The notes: generated by a model not told the origin, from the letters alone. DNA of 64,000 nucleotides from an uncultured Oscillospiraceae bacterium (GCA_934654755.1 CAKUGQ010000013.1:5712-69711), one strand, 5' to 3'; counted from the first letter of the stretch, positions 7,293 to 15,151 are shown. Numbers and translations are program-made.

Positions 7293-8064
7293 CATTCTGA
7301 CCCTGTTTCCGGACACGGTGGGAGATGTTTTGAGCGAGTCGATCCTCGGTCGCGCCCAGGAGCGCGACCTGATCCGCATTGAGACGCACCAGATCCGCGA
7401 TTACACGGCCAACCGCCAGAATCAGGTGGATGATTACCCCTACGGCGGCGGGCGCGGAGCGGTCATGACGGCCGACCCTTTGTATCGCGCGTGGTGCCAT
7501 GCCTGCGACGAGGCGGGCGGACCGGTGCATACCATCTACATGAGTCCCTGCGGGCATGTGTTCTGCCAGCAGGATGCGCGTCGGCTGGCGCAGATGGATA
7601 ATATTATTCTGGTCTGTGGGCACTATGAGGGGATTGACCAGCGCTTTATTGACGAGTGTGTCGATGAGGAGCTGTCCGTAGGCGACTATGTGCTCACCGG
7701 CGGTGAGATCCCGGCCATGGCCGTGGCGGATGCCGTGTGCCGTCTGGTTCCGGGCGTTCTGTCAGATGCGGAGTGTTTTGAGGACGAGAGCCACTGGGCG
7801 GGACTGCTGGAATACCCGCAGTACAGCCGTCCGGCGGTATGGCACGGACGCGAGGTGCCGCCGATCCTGCTCTCCGGCGACCATGCAAGAGTTGCACGTT
7901 GGCGCAGACAGCAGTCCATTTTGCGTACCTTTCACCGCAGACCGGATCTGTTCCGTGCGCTGACGCTTCCGAATCGAACGAAGGCCGAGAAGAAATTCCT
8001 TGCAGAAATGGAGGAACAGGACGATGAATTCCGCAATCGAGACGCTGCAGCACTGGGTAAATGA
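7282..8064 (+). CDS. trmD: tRNA (guanine37-N1)-methyltransferase TrmD
   Basis: 260 residues. The SPOUT trefoil-knot motifs that bind S-adenosylmethionine are clear: GHYEGID at 113-119 and SVGDYVLTGGE at 132-142; DDYPYGGGRG at 51-60 is also conserved. It methylates G37 of tRNAs reading CUN, CCN and CGG, preventing +1 frameshifts. Overlaps rimM upstream and the sirtuin gene downstream (41 nt). The usual next gene, rplS, is absent here. Confidence 0.97.
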   Translation: MRIDILTLFPDTVGDVLSESILGRAQERDLIRIETHQIRDYTANRQNQVDDYPYGGGRGAVMTADPLYRAWCHACDEAGGPVHTIYMSPCGHVFCQQDARRLAQMDNIILVCGHYEGIDQRFIDECVDEELSVGDYVLTGGEIPAMAVADAVCRLVPGVLSDAECFEDESHWAGLLEYPQYSRPAVWHGREVPPILLSGDHARVARWRRQQSILRTFHRRPDLFRALTLPNRTKAEKKFLAEMEEQDDEFRNRDAAALGK

Positions 8065-8740
8065 AGCACACAGCGCCGTCTTTTTCGGAGGCGCGGGTGT
8101 TTCTACCGAGAGCGGTATTCCGGATTTTCGCAGCGTGGACGGCCTGTATCACCAGAAATTTGCCTATCCGCCCGAGACGATCCTCAGCCACAGCTTTTTC
8201 CGGCGCAATCCTTCGTATTTCTACCGCTTCTACCGCGAGAAAATGCTTCCACTCGGCGCGGAGCCCAATCTAACGCACCGCACGCTTGCGCGCTGGGAGC
8301 AGGAGGGGCGGCTGGCGGCCGTCGTAACGCAGAATATTGACGGGCTGCACCAGAAGGCGGGCAGCCGCCGCGTCTATGAGCTGCACGGCAGTGTGCTGCG
8401 CAACTATTGTGTGCGCTGCCGCCGTTTCTACCCGGCGGAGTATATCCGCGATGCGAAGGATATCCCGTACTGCGAGTGCGGCGGTATCGTCAAGCCCGAC
8501 GTTGTGCTCTATGAGGAGCCCTTGGATGACAGAACCGTCGAGGGTGCAATTGCAGCCATTCGTGCGGCGGATCTTCTGATTGTCGGAGGCACGAGCCTGA
8601 CGGTCTATCCCGCTGCGGGGCTGCTCGGTTATTACCGGGGTCGCCGCCTTGCGCTGATCAACCGCGATGAGACGCCCTATGACAGTGAGGCCGGTCTGGT
8701 GCTGCATGCGCCGCTCGGAGAGGTGTTTTCGCGGCTATGA
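8024..8740 (+). CDS. NAD-dependent protein deacylase, sirtuin family
   Basis: 238 residues. Rossmann-type motif GGAGVSTESGIPDFRS at 22-37, the NAD/active-site segment TQNIDGLHQKAG, the catalytic His in YELHGSV, and a structural zinc site of four Cys (CVRC ... CEC). The sirtuin removes acyl groups from Lys using NAD+. The start at 8024 follows GGAGGAACAGG located inside trmD, so the genes overlap by 41 nt; its TGA overlaps the next ATG. With pncB nearby, NAD salvage and NAD consumption are close on the map, but no functional link is shown. Confidence 0.93.
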   Translation: MNSAIETLQHWVNEAHSAVFFGGAGVSTESGIPDFRSVDGLYHQKFAYPPETILSHSFFRRNPSYFYRFYREKMLPLGAEPNLTHRTLARWEQEGRLAAVVTQNIDGLHQKAGSRRVYELHGSVLRNYCVRCRRFYPAEYIRDAKDIPYCECGGIVKPDVVLYEEPLDDRTVEGAIAAIRAADLLIVGGTSLTVYPAAGLLGYYRGRRLALINRDETPYDSEAGLVLHAPLGEVFSRL

Positions 8741-9417
8741 GCGAGCTTATGTTGAAAGAGATTGCGCACTACCATGGTGCGCTTCCCGAAAAATTCGGCA
8801 TCCCGCGCCAGAGCGGGCTGGTCGAGGCGCTGCACGGGACGGTCGTTTTTGCGCCGGAATACCGCAATACCGACGCGCTGCGCGGTATGGAAGGCTTTTC
8901 GCACCTCTGGCTGATCTGGAAATTCTCCGAGACCGTGCGTGAGGACTGGTCACCGACCGTCCGCCCGCCCAGACTGGGCGGCAATGCGCGCATGGGTGTT
9001 TTTGCCACGCGCTCGCCCTTTCGGCCGAACCCCATAGGGCTCTCCTGCGTGCGCCTGCTTGGCCTGCGCCGTACGGCGGACAGCGGTACGGTGCTGGATA
9101 TTGCGGGTGCCGACCTGATGGACGGTACGCCGATTTTCGACATCAAGCCCTATCTTCCCTATGCGGATGCATATCCGGAGGCTTCGGGCGGCTTTGCTGC
9201 CGAGGTGCCGGAAACGCTTACGGTGCGGATTCCCGACGGCTGCCTTGCGGCCGTCCCCGAGACGCAGCGCGAAGCGCTGCGCGGGATCCTGGCCAATGAC
9301 CCCAGACCGCACTACCATACCGATGGGCGCGCCTACGCGCTGCGTTTTGCCGGGAATACGGTGCGTTTTACAGTAAATAACGGTGTATTGACCGTAGTGG
9401 AGGTACAACATGACTAA
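8737..9417 (+). CDS. trmO: tRNA-t6A37 methyltransferase TrmO (TsaA/YaeB family)
   Basis: 226 residues. N-terminal TsaA domain with FGIPRQSGLV, the FSHLWLIWKF segment and ATRSPFRPNPIGLS (residues ~92-105), the most conserved stretch of the family. In E. coli TrmO adds the N6-methyl to t6A37 of tRNA-Thr using S-adenosylmethionine. The ATG overlaps the sirtuin stop (ATGA), and the 3' end overlaps the phosphatase by 8 nt. Its position behind trmD places two tRNA position-37 modifiers in one operon. Confidence 0.9.
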   Translation: MSELMLKEIAHYHGALPEKFGIPRQSGLVEALHGTVVFAPEYRNTDALRGMEGFSHLWLIWKFSETVREDWSPTVRPPRLGGNARMGVFATRSPFRPNPIGLSCVRLLGLRRTADSGTVLDIAGADLMDGTPIFDIKPYLPYADAYPEASGGFAAEVPETLTVRIPDGCLAAVPETQREALRGILANDPRPHYHTDGRAYALRFAGNTVRFTVNNGVLTVVEVQHD

Positions 9418-9874
9418 GATTTTATTTGTTTGCGCAGGTAATATCTGCCGCAGTCCGATGGCGGAGTTTTTTATGAAACGTTTTGCGACAGACGCAGGCT
9501 GCCTGGATCAATTCTATATCGAGTCGGCAGCGGTCACGGATGACGAGGTTGGCAATCGCGTCTACGCGCCGGTCTACACCCGCATCTGGAAGCGCGGCGC
9601 CGACTGTTCCAAAAAAACGGCACGTCAGCTCACCCGCGAGGATTATGACCGGTTTGACTACCTGATCGGCATGGATTCGTCCAACATTGAGGGGATGAAG
9701 GAAATCTGCGGCGGCGACCCGGAGGGCAAGATGTCCATGCTGCTGGACTGGACGGAGGCGCCGCGCGAAATTGCCGACCCGTGGTATACCCGTGACTTTG
9801 ATACCGCGGAAATTCAGATTGAGGCAGGCTGTAAGGCGCTGCTGAAAAAACTGAAGAAGGCTCAGCCGGAATAA
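9410..9874 (+). CDS. Low-molecular-weight protein tyrosine phosphatase
   Basis: 154 residues. The P-loop C-x5-R-S is at 8-15 (C8-AGNIC-R14-S15) and the general acid Asp is D123 in IADPWY, both hallmarks of the family. It removes phosphate from protein tyrosine (or arginine in some Firmicutes members); the target is not evident. Last gene of the thioesterase-rimM-trmD-sirtuin-trmO run, overlapping trmO by 8 nt, followed by a strong terminator. Confidence 0.93.
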   Translation: MTKILFVCAGNICRSPMAEFFMKRFATDAGCLDQFYIESAAVTDDEVGNRVYAPVYTRIWKRGADCSKKTARQLTREDYDRFDYLIGMDSSNIEGMKEICGGDPEGKMSMLLDWTEAPREIADPWYTRDFDTAEIQIEAGCKALLKKLKKAQPE

Positions 9875-9904
9875 CCAAAAGCCGCCCGAGAGGCGGCTTT
9901 TGGT
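9874..9904 (+). terminator. Rho-independent terminator after the phosphatase
   Basis: Perfect 13-bp stem ACCAAAAGCCGCC/GGCGGCTTTTGGT with a CGAGA loop, followed by ATTTTT. The symmetry could also stop transcription coming from spoIVA. Confidence 0.9.
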
Positions 9905-9996
9905 ATTTTTCCTTCTTTGACCGTGTGATTATGGCGATTACGCCGACAATCTGCGGCAATTTCCCGATGCCGTATGGCAAGATCTGCACTGCATTC

Positions 9997-11469
9997 TCAG
10001 AGCAGCAGGCAGATCAGTCCGTTGGCACCTTCGTTGATAATCTTTGTCAGTGCATCCTTGAGCTTGTAGCGCGCGTCGTCGGGCATTCGCTTGAGCTTGC
10101 CGGTCAGTCCCTCATTTACCAGCTCGTAAACCGACTTGCCGAAAATGTTGCTCTCCCAGAGTTTTTCGGTGTTGCCCTCGTATTCGCCGAGCAGGTATTT
10201 GACCAGATCCTCCGACTGCTGTTCGTCGCCGACCATCGGACTGATCTCCGTCTGAATATCGGCGCGCAGCAGATGAATGGACGGTGCGCTGGCACGCAGC
10301 TTCACGCCGTAGGCGCTGCCCTTCTTTACAATTTCCGGCACCTCAAGGTGCATCTCCTCTGCACCGGGCAGCACGATGCCATAGCCTGTGGCGCGTACCT
10401 CGTCGAGTGCGGAGGCAATCTTGTCATAGCGCCGCTTCATTTCGGCAAGCTCCGTCAGGAGCCGCAGGAGCTGACCGTCGTTTTCGATCTCAAAACCGGT
10501 GTTCTGACCGAGAATCTGGTAGAACAGTCCCTCGTTGAACTCCAGCTCACACGTCACAGTGCCGCTGCCGAGGTCGATTTCGTCGATGCGGAAGCCGCTG
10601 ATCTGGTCGAGCCTGCACACGCGCCCAATGGCTTCTTCGGTTTCTGCCAGACGAGAGATTTGCGCGGCATTTGTGCGCAGTGCGTCGTACAGCGCCGCCT
10701 TGAGCGGGTGGTCAAGCGTGAGCGCCTGTACCCATGCGGGCAGGAACACCCGCATTTCGCGCAGCGGGAAGGCATACAGAAGCTGCGTCAGCAGCTCGCA
10801 CAGCTCCGCCTCCTGCATGGCCTGACAATCTGCGGCGATAACGCCGACACCGTAGGTCTGCTCCAGATAGGCGCGCAGCGCCTGCGTGTCAGCCGAGCGC
10901 GGTGCGCGGGAGTTGATTACGACCAGAAAGGGCTTGCCTGTGGCTTTCATGTCGGTGATGGCGCGGGCCTCCGCCTCCACATAGTCGGCACGCGGAATGT
11001 CGGTCACGGTTCCGTCGGTCGTGACGACGATGCCGACGGTGCTGTGCTCCTCCATGACCTTCCGCGTACCCAGCTCCGCCGCCTCGGTCAGCGGAATCTC
11101 GTGATCGACCCAGGGCGTTGTGACCATGCGCGCCGAGCCGTTTTCCGTCGCGCCGATCGCGCCCGCAACCATATAACCCACGGAGTCGATCATACGCACC
11201 GAGAGCGTAACCGTGCCGTCCGGCGTGATGGTTACGGCATCCTCGGGGATGAATTTCGGCTCGGCTGTCATGATGGTCTTGCCGGAGCCGCTCTGCGGCA
11301 GCTCATCTTTCGCGCGCTCACGCTGATACAGATCGTCGATCTTCGGGATGACCAGCTCCTCCATCATGCGCTTGATGAAGGTGGACTTGCCTGTGCGCAC
11401 CGGGCCGACCACCCCGATATAAATGTCGCCGCCCGTCCGACGGGCGATGTCGGCGTATAAATGGCTCAT
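9997..11469 (-). CDS. spoIVA: Stage IV sporulation protein A (spore coat ATPase)
   Basis: 490 residues, the usual SpoIVA length. The Walker A motif is GPVRTGKST near residue 22-30 in a typical N terminus (IARRTGGDIYIGVV), followed by a middle domain and the conserved C-terminal end EGANGLICLLL. SpoIVA is a cytoskeletal ATPase that polymerises on the forespore surface and forms the basement layer of the coat. The ATG at 11469 follows GGGGGAGG. It is a single gene on the minus strand and marks the organism as an endospore former or recent descendant. Confidence 0.97.
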   Translation of the reverse strand: MSHLYADIARRTGGDIYIGVVGPVRTGKSTFIKRMMEELVIPKIDDLYQRERAKDELPQSGSGKTIMTAEPKFIPEDAVTITPDGTVTLSVRMIDSVGYMVAGAIGATENGSARMVTTPWVDHEIPLTEAAELGTRKVMEEHSTVGIVVTTDGTVTDIPRADYVEAEARAITDMKATGKPFLVVINSRAPRSADTQALRAYLEQTYGVGVIAADCQAMQEAELCELLTQLLYAFPLREMRVFLPAWVQALTLDHPLKAALYDALRTNAAQISRLAETEEAIGRVCRLDQISGFRIDEIDLGSGTVTCELEFNEGLFYQILGQNTGFEIENDGQLLRLLTELAEMKRRYDKIASALDEVRATGYGIVLPGAEEMHLEVPEIVKKGSAYGVKLRASAPSIHLLRADIQTEISPMVGDEQQSEDLVKYLLGEYEGNTEKLWESNIFGKSVYELVNEGLTGKLKRMPDDARYKLKDALTKIINEGANGLICLLL

Positions 11470-11503
11470 AAATGTGCCTCCCCCTTGCAGTTTCTCGTGC
11501 TAG

Positions 11504-11533
11504 AGCCTATGCCGGGGGGAAAACAAGTATGAC
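11504..11533 (-). promoter_or_regulatory. Candidate sigma-E promoter for spoIVA
   Basis: Minus strand GTCATACT, 14 nt, CATAGGCT, close to the Bacillus/Clostridium sigma-E pattern (-35 with CATA, -10 CATACAnT). Known biology (spoIVA is sigma-E dependent) supports it; the -10 match is partial. Confidence 0.5.
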
Positions 11534-11636
11534 AAGCCGTGTGAAGAAATCGACGGAGCCCGGTTGCCTTTGTGCGGCGTTTTCACGATTTTCCGGATGG
11601 TGCATTGAAACGCTTGCCGCCGAGGCGGAGACTGAA

Positions 11637-12230
11637 TCAGCCTTCCGGATGAAGCCTGTTTTTCCGCGCTTTTTTTGTGCGTTTGCGATGAAGTCTCATA
11701 TATTTTCGCACGCCTGAAAAAACACAAATCGAGAGATATGAGACCCACAAGACCGCAATCGTCAGCGCAACGGTATATACGGGTGCTTTTGTGTGTTTAC
11801 GGAAAGCATTGGTTGTATCTTTGAGAGTGATCCAATCTTCGCCTGCGATACGCAGGGACAGCAAAATACGACCGTCGTTTTCAAATGTATCCCGCCGCAG
11901 GTAGGAGACATGGATCTGTTTATTTATCAGAGAGTCTGCATCACTGCAGCCCTCTCCCAGAAGCTCAGCCAGAGTTTTGTGTATGTAGAGATTCCGACCG
12001 CTTTTCAAGGAAAGCACGACATATTTCTGACGGTGCTTCTCAGGCTCCGTCACAACGGAGACCGTAACACTTTCAACAATACCGGTTTCATGCGTCTGTC
12101 GGTTCGCAGAATACATTTCGTACAAAGGAATAAGCCAGTAGTGTGCGTAGAGGAGTGTAATTGCGATAAGAAGCACGGCGGAAATTGCAATCAACGAGAA
12201 AACCGTTTTCCTGTTTCGGATCATATCCAT
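11637..12230 (-). CDS. Two-helix membrane protein of unknown function
   Basis: 197 residues. A hydrophobic helix at about 9-29, an extracytoplasmic ~110-residue central domain predicted rich in beta strands (SVTVSVVTEPEKH, YVVLSLKSGRNLYIHK, ILLSLRIAGEDWI), a second helix at about 149-171 and a strongly basic tail (HRKRTKKARKNR). I recognise no family. Local sequence looks less GC-rich than its neighbours. It lies 20 nt after the phosphatase-GNAT fusion on the same strand, so it may be cotranscribed, but no clear ribosome site precedes the ATG. Confidence 0.6.
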   Translation of the reverse strand: MDMIRNRKTVFSLIAISAVLLIAITLLYAHYWLIPLYEMYSANRQTHETGIVESVTVSVVTEPEKHRQKYVVLSLKSGRNLYIHKTLAELLGEGCSDADSLINKQIHVSYLRRDTFENDGRILLSLRIAGEDWITLKDTTNAFRKHTKAPVYTVALTIAVLWVSYLSICVFSGVRKYMRLHRKRTKKARKNRLHPEG

Positions 12231-12250
12231 AAAGCTGTCAATGAGTGCTC

Positions 12251-13213
12251 TTATCCGATTTCCAGGATGCGCGGCGTAAGGTCAAGAACTCCGTTTTGAA
12301 AGCCGATGCGCTCGAAAAAGCCTCGCTTCGCTCCGGGATCCCCGTCGATCCGCAGGGTCGTAACGCCGATATGCCGCAGTGTGCTGACCAGATCGCCGCA
12401 GAGCTGTGCTCCCATGCCGTAGCCGCGGAATTTTTCCTCGAGATGCAGCTCCGTCAGAACGGCCGAGTGTGCACTCTCACGGGAAAATCCGGAGAAGCCC
12501 GCAGCCTCGTCGCCGTAAAATGCCGAGCGTCGCCCCTCGCCGCCGGGGGCGAAGTGCAGATTTCCGCTGCCGGTGGGATATACGGCGCGCTTGCGCTCCT
12601 GTGTCGTCAGCTCCGGCGGAAGGTGTGACGCGTCGTTCATGTAGTCAAGGCGATACACACCGTTTTCGTAGAAAAGATGTGCTACGGCGGTGTTTTCCGG
12701 ATGTCCGGCCGTTTCCTTTTCGGGGAAGAACAGGCGCAGAAGCAGACCGCCAAGCGCCATTCCGTGCGAGAAAACGGCGATGGTTCTGCCGTCGTTTTCT
12801 GCGGCGGCTTCGTCAAGGGCTTCCAGAAAGCGTCCGGTATATTGCAGGAACGGTTCGCTGCCCTCGGTGTGCCAGGTGCGCGGATGATGAATAAAATCAT
12901 AAACGCTCTGCGCGTCAAGTCGTTCCAGATCGCCGTAGGCGCAGTCCTCCCATACACCGGCGCCGATCTCGCAGAAGCGGCGATCGATGCGCAGCGGCAG
13001 CCCCTTCGGCGTATAAATTGCCTGCGCCGTGGTCCGGGTACGGCACAGATGGCTGGAATACACGGCGTCGATGCTTATCTTTGCAAAACGTTCGCGCAGG
13101 CAGCGGATTTGCCGCAGACCTGCGGGTGTAATGTTGGCGTCAAACTGCCCCTGGAGCCGACGGAACAGGTTTCCTTCGGCCTCGGCATGGCGAATTAAAT
13201 ATATCTCTGTCAT
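12251..13213 (-). CDS. Histidine phosphatase-GNAT acetyltransferase fusion
   Basis: 320 residues in two parts. Residues 1-~195 are a histidine phosphatase (phosphoglycerate mutase-like) domain with LIRHAEAEGN at the N terminus (catalytic H9) and the second His in FSHGMALG. From MNDASHLPPEL on, the sequence looks like a GNAT N-acetyltransferase, with motif A as RGYGMGAQL near 263-271 and GFFERIGF near the end. Substrates are unknown. The ATG at 13213 overlaps the stop of the pyrF-family gene (ATGA), so the two are coupled. Reading further upstream overlaps pyrF in another frame and is not credible. Confidence 0.8.
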   Translation of the reverse strand: MTEIYLIRHAEAEGNLFRRLQGQFDANITPAGLRQIRCLRERFAKISIDAVYSSHLCRTRTTAQAIYTPKGLPLRIDRRFCEIGAGVWEDCAYGDLERLDAQSVYDFIHHPRTWHTEGSEPFLQYTGRFLEALDEAAAENDGRTIAVFSHGMALGGLLLRLFFPEKETAGHPENTAVAHLFYENGVYRLDYMNDASHLPPELTTQERKRAVYPTGSGNLHFAPGGEGRRSAFYGDEAAGFSGFSRESAHSAVLTELHLEEKFRGYGMGAQLCGDLVSTLRHIGVTTLRIDGDPGAKRGFFERIGFQNGVLDLTPRILEIG

Positions 13214-14133
13214 AGGATTACAACGAACCTTGAAATCTCCTTCTTCATTTTTTCGACGGCGGCGACGGCGTGCGCGCAGTAGTCCGTTCCGTCGGAGTCT
13301 GTCTTCTGCCAAGCACAGACGATGCTGCGGGAGGCCGAAACGATGGCACCCTGACCGAAGCGGTCAAAGGCGAACTGCACGTTCCTGGCCGTGCCGCCCT
13401 GTGCGCCGTACCCCGGCACAAGGAAAAACAACCGATCATATTTCTCACGCAGCAGGTGCAGCGTTTCCGGGTAGGTTGCGCCGACGACTGCGCCGATGGC
13501 GGAATAGCCGCTTTGACCGAACAGACCCGTGCTCCAGCGCATGGCCAGGTCGGCCATTGCGGTGTAGACCACGCGATCTCCCGAAAGCAGATCCTGCACC
13601 TCACGTGACGAACGGTTGGAGGTTTTCAGCAGCAGGAAAATACTCTTGCCCGCGTCGCGGCAGTAGGGAAGGAAGGGACGGATTCCGTCGCTGCCCAAAT
13701 AGCCGTTGACCGTCAGACCGTCGCAGGCATAGAGACTATGAGCTGCCTGGCCGATGGGTACCTGCCCGAACATGGCCTGCGCGTAAATCTCGGCGATATT
13801 GCCCACATCGCCGCGCATGGAGTCCATCAGGACGTACAGCCCCCGTTCGGCGGCATAATGTGAAATTCGCTGCATCTGCGCGATACCGTCCGCGCCCAGC
13901 GCCTCAAAGCAGGCGCTTTGCAGCTTGACGGCGGGCACCAGCTCGCCGAGCGAATCGATCAGCTCCGTGCAGAAGCGGTAATAGGCTGCGGCTGCGGCCG
14001 CAGGCGTCTGTCCCTGCGCTTCAAAGGCATCGCGGACGAGATGCGGCGGCAATATGGGAAGATACGGATCCAATCCGAGCATGACCGGACTTTTGAGCCT
14101 TCGGATCTTTTCCTGTAAAACATCGATCGACAT
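13210..14133 (-). CDS. pyrF: Orotidine-5'-phosphate decarboxylase family (type 2), catalytic Lys replaced
   Basis: 307 residues, the length of type 2 OMP decarboxylases. Family landmarks are present: LDPYLP (D22), AVKLQSACFE (K70), GLTVNGYLGSDGIRPF and VPGYGAQGGTA. The active-site motif D-x-K-x-x-D is DSMRGD at 104-109, so the invariant proton-donating Lys is Met106 (codon ATG); the usual T after it is also I. By known enzymology this should cripple OMP decarboxylation. The gene may be a pseudoenzyme, a neofunctionalised paralogue, or carry a sequencing error. ATG at 14133 follows AAAGGAGG. No other pyrimidine gene is nearby; it is coupled to the phosphatase-GNAT gene. Confidence 0.8.
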   Translation of the reverse strand: MSIDVLQEKIRRLKSPVMLGLDPYLPILPPHLVRDAFEAQGQTPAAAAAAYYRFCTELIDSLGELVPAVKLQSACFEALGADGIAQMQRISHYAAERGLYVLMDSMRGDVGNIAEIYAQAMFGQVPIGQAAHSLYACDGLTVNGYLGSDGIRPFLPYCRDAGKSIFLLLKTSNRSSREVQDLLSGDRVVYTAMADLAMRWSTGLFGQSGYSAIGAVVGATYPETLHLLREKYDRLFFLVPGYGAQGGTARNVQFAFDRFGQGAIVSASRSIVCAWQKTDSDGTDYCAHAVAAVEKMKKEISRFVVIL

Positions 14134-14251
14134 CAAAAACGCCTCCTTTGCACAATCGCGTTCAGTATAGCACAAAATGCACCGCGAAGAAAGATGATTT
14201 TGTGTTTTTTCGCCGCACGCGGGAAAAATAGCTGCGAAAGGAGGCGAGAAA

Positions 14252-14425
14252 ATGGAAGTAAAAACCTTTTTGTTTGCGCTCGGCGCGGGCATGGTGGCAG
14301 GTGGCGTGGCGACACTGATGCTCCCGCGTCAGTCGCAGGTGCGGAAAACGGCGCAGAAGGCTGCCGATGCCATCGAACAGACGGCGACGGATGCTGCACA
14401 GAAGATGAAAAACTATATGATGTGA
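14252..14425 (+). CDS. Small YtxH-like protein
   Basis: 57 residues, easily missed. The ATG at 14252 has an excellent GAAAGGAGG site 8 nt upstream. Residues ~4-24 (KTFLFALGAGMVAGGVATLM) form a glycine-rich membrane helix, then PRQS and an Ala/Lys/Gln helix (VRKTAQKAADAIEQ) to MKNYMM. This is the plan of YtxH/gas-vesicle-like general stress proteins, though shorter. It is divergent from pyrF, with a GC-rich hairpin behind it at 14510-14540. The function is unknown. Confidence 0.7.
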   Translation: MEVKTFLFALGAGMVAGGVATLMLPRQSQVRKTAQKAADAIEQTATDAAQKMKNYMM

Positions 14426-14509
14426 GCAGAGAGGGACCCGCGAGGGTTCCTCTTTGGCAATGCTGCGGCGCAGGCGGCAGAGACGATGCGGATCGTAAAA
14501 CCGACACAG

Positions 14510-14545
14510 CCCCGGACGGCGGGTCATGCCGTCCGGGGCGTCTTG
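14510..14545 (+). terminator. Possible terminator after the YtxH-like gene
   Basis: Strong hairpin GCCCCGGACGGC/GCCGTCCGGGGC with a short loop, followed by only a mixed T-rich stretch. It lies between convergent genes (YtxH-like and GtrA). Confidence 0.55.
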
Positions 14546-14570
14546 CCTGTTTGTTTTCCGTTGCTGCGGA

Positions 14571-15023
14571 TTACTGCCGCTTTTTGAAGGTCACGAGCTT
14601 ACAGAAGAAGTAGTTCAGGATCACGACGATTACCGACAGGAGAATTTTTGCCAGCCCGACGCCGTTGAGAGTCACGCTGCCGAGGCGAAGGATCTCGAAA
14701 CGTCCGAGATTGAGCAGATTGTCGCAGACGAAAATGCCCAGTTCCTCAATGCCAAAGGAAAACAGGCGTGCGGCCAGAAACGACGGAATTTCCCGCCTCA
14801 GAATTGCGGGAGCCCAGCTTTTACTATCAAACACCCAGAGCTTGTTGACTACATAGGCGAAAATCACTGCGGCGGCAAAAGCGACGGCGTTATTCAGTAC
14901 GGCGCTTGCACAGATGCGCCCGAGCGCGAAAAACACGCCGTAATTGACCAATGTGGTCAGTACGCCGAATACAAGGTAAAGAATCGTTTCCCGATTACAG
15001 AGTTTGGAAAGCTTTTTTTCCAT
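14571..15023 (-). CDS. GtrA family membrane protein
   Basis: 150 residues with four hydrophobic helices, typical of the GtrA/DPMS3 family: YLVFGVLTTLVNYGVFF, a second helix with FAYVVNKLWVF (the N-K-x-W-V-F signature), an amphipathic turn and a final ILNYFFCKLVTF. GtrA-type proteins help flip or present lipid-linked sugars for cell-surface glycosylation. The ATG at 15023 was chosen because a GGAG lies 11 nt upstream; the in-frame ATG at 15077 falls where transcription is predicted to start. No glycosyltransferase neighbour is present. Confidence 0.85.
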   Translation of the reverse strand: MEKKLSKLCNRETILYLVFGVLTTLVNYGVFFALGRICASAVLNNAVAFAAAVIFAYVVNKLWVFDSKSWAPAILRREIPSFLAARLFSFGIEELGIFVCDNLLNLGRFEILRLGSVTLNGVGLAKILLSVIVVILNYFFCKLVTFKKRQ

Positions 15024-15083
15024 AGGTCGGTTTGCTCCATTCTGTGGGTTTGCCCCGAGCGGGTTCTGAGATACCATCGTTTC

Positions 15084-15112
15084 ATTATAACCGATGCCGG
15101 GGCAAAAGTCCA
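15084..15112 (-). promoter_or_regulatory. Sigma-A promoter for gtrA
   Basis: Minus strand TGGACT, 17-nt spacer, TATAAT. Confidence 0.65.
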
Positions 15113-15151
15113 TAGCGTGTCCGCCTTTTTCATGAAGAGGTCGATTCCTGC

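Noticed and set aside
9925..11460. 511-codon open frame on the plus strand opposite spoIVA
   Set aside because: Antisense shadow of a clear spoIVA with matching motifs; no ribosome site or domain.
11500..11748. 82-codon minus frame upstream of spoIVA
   Set aside because: Overlaps the end of the 197-residue gene and the spoIVA promoter region; composition is not protein-like.
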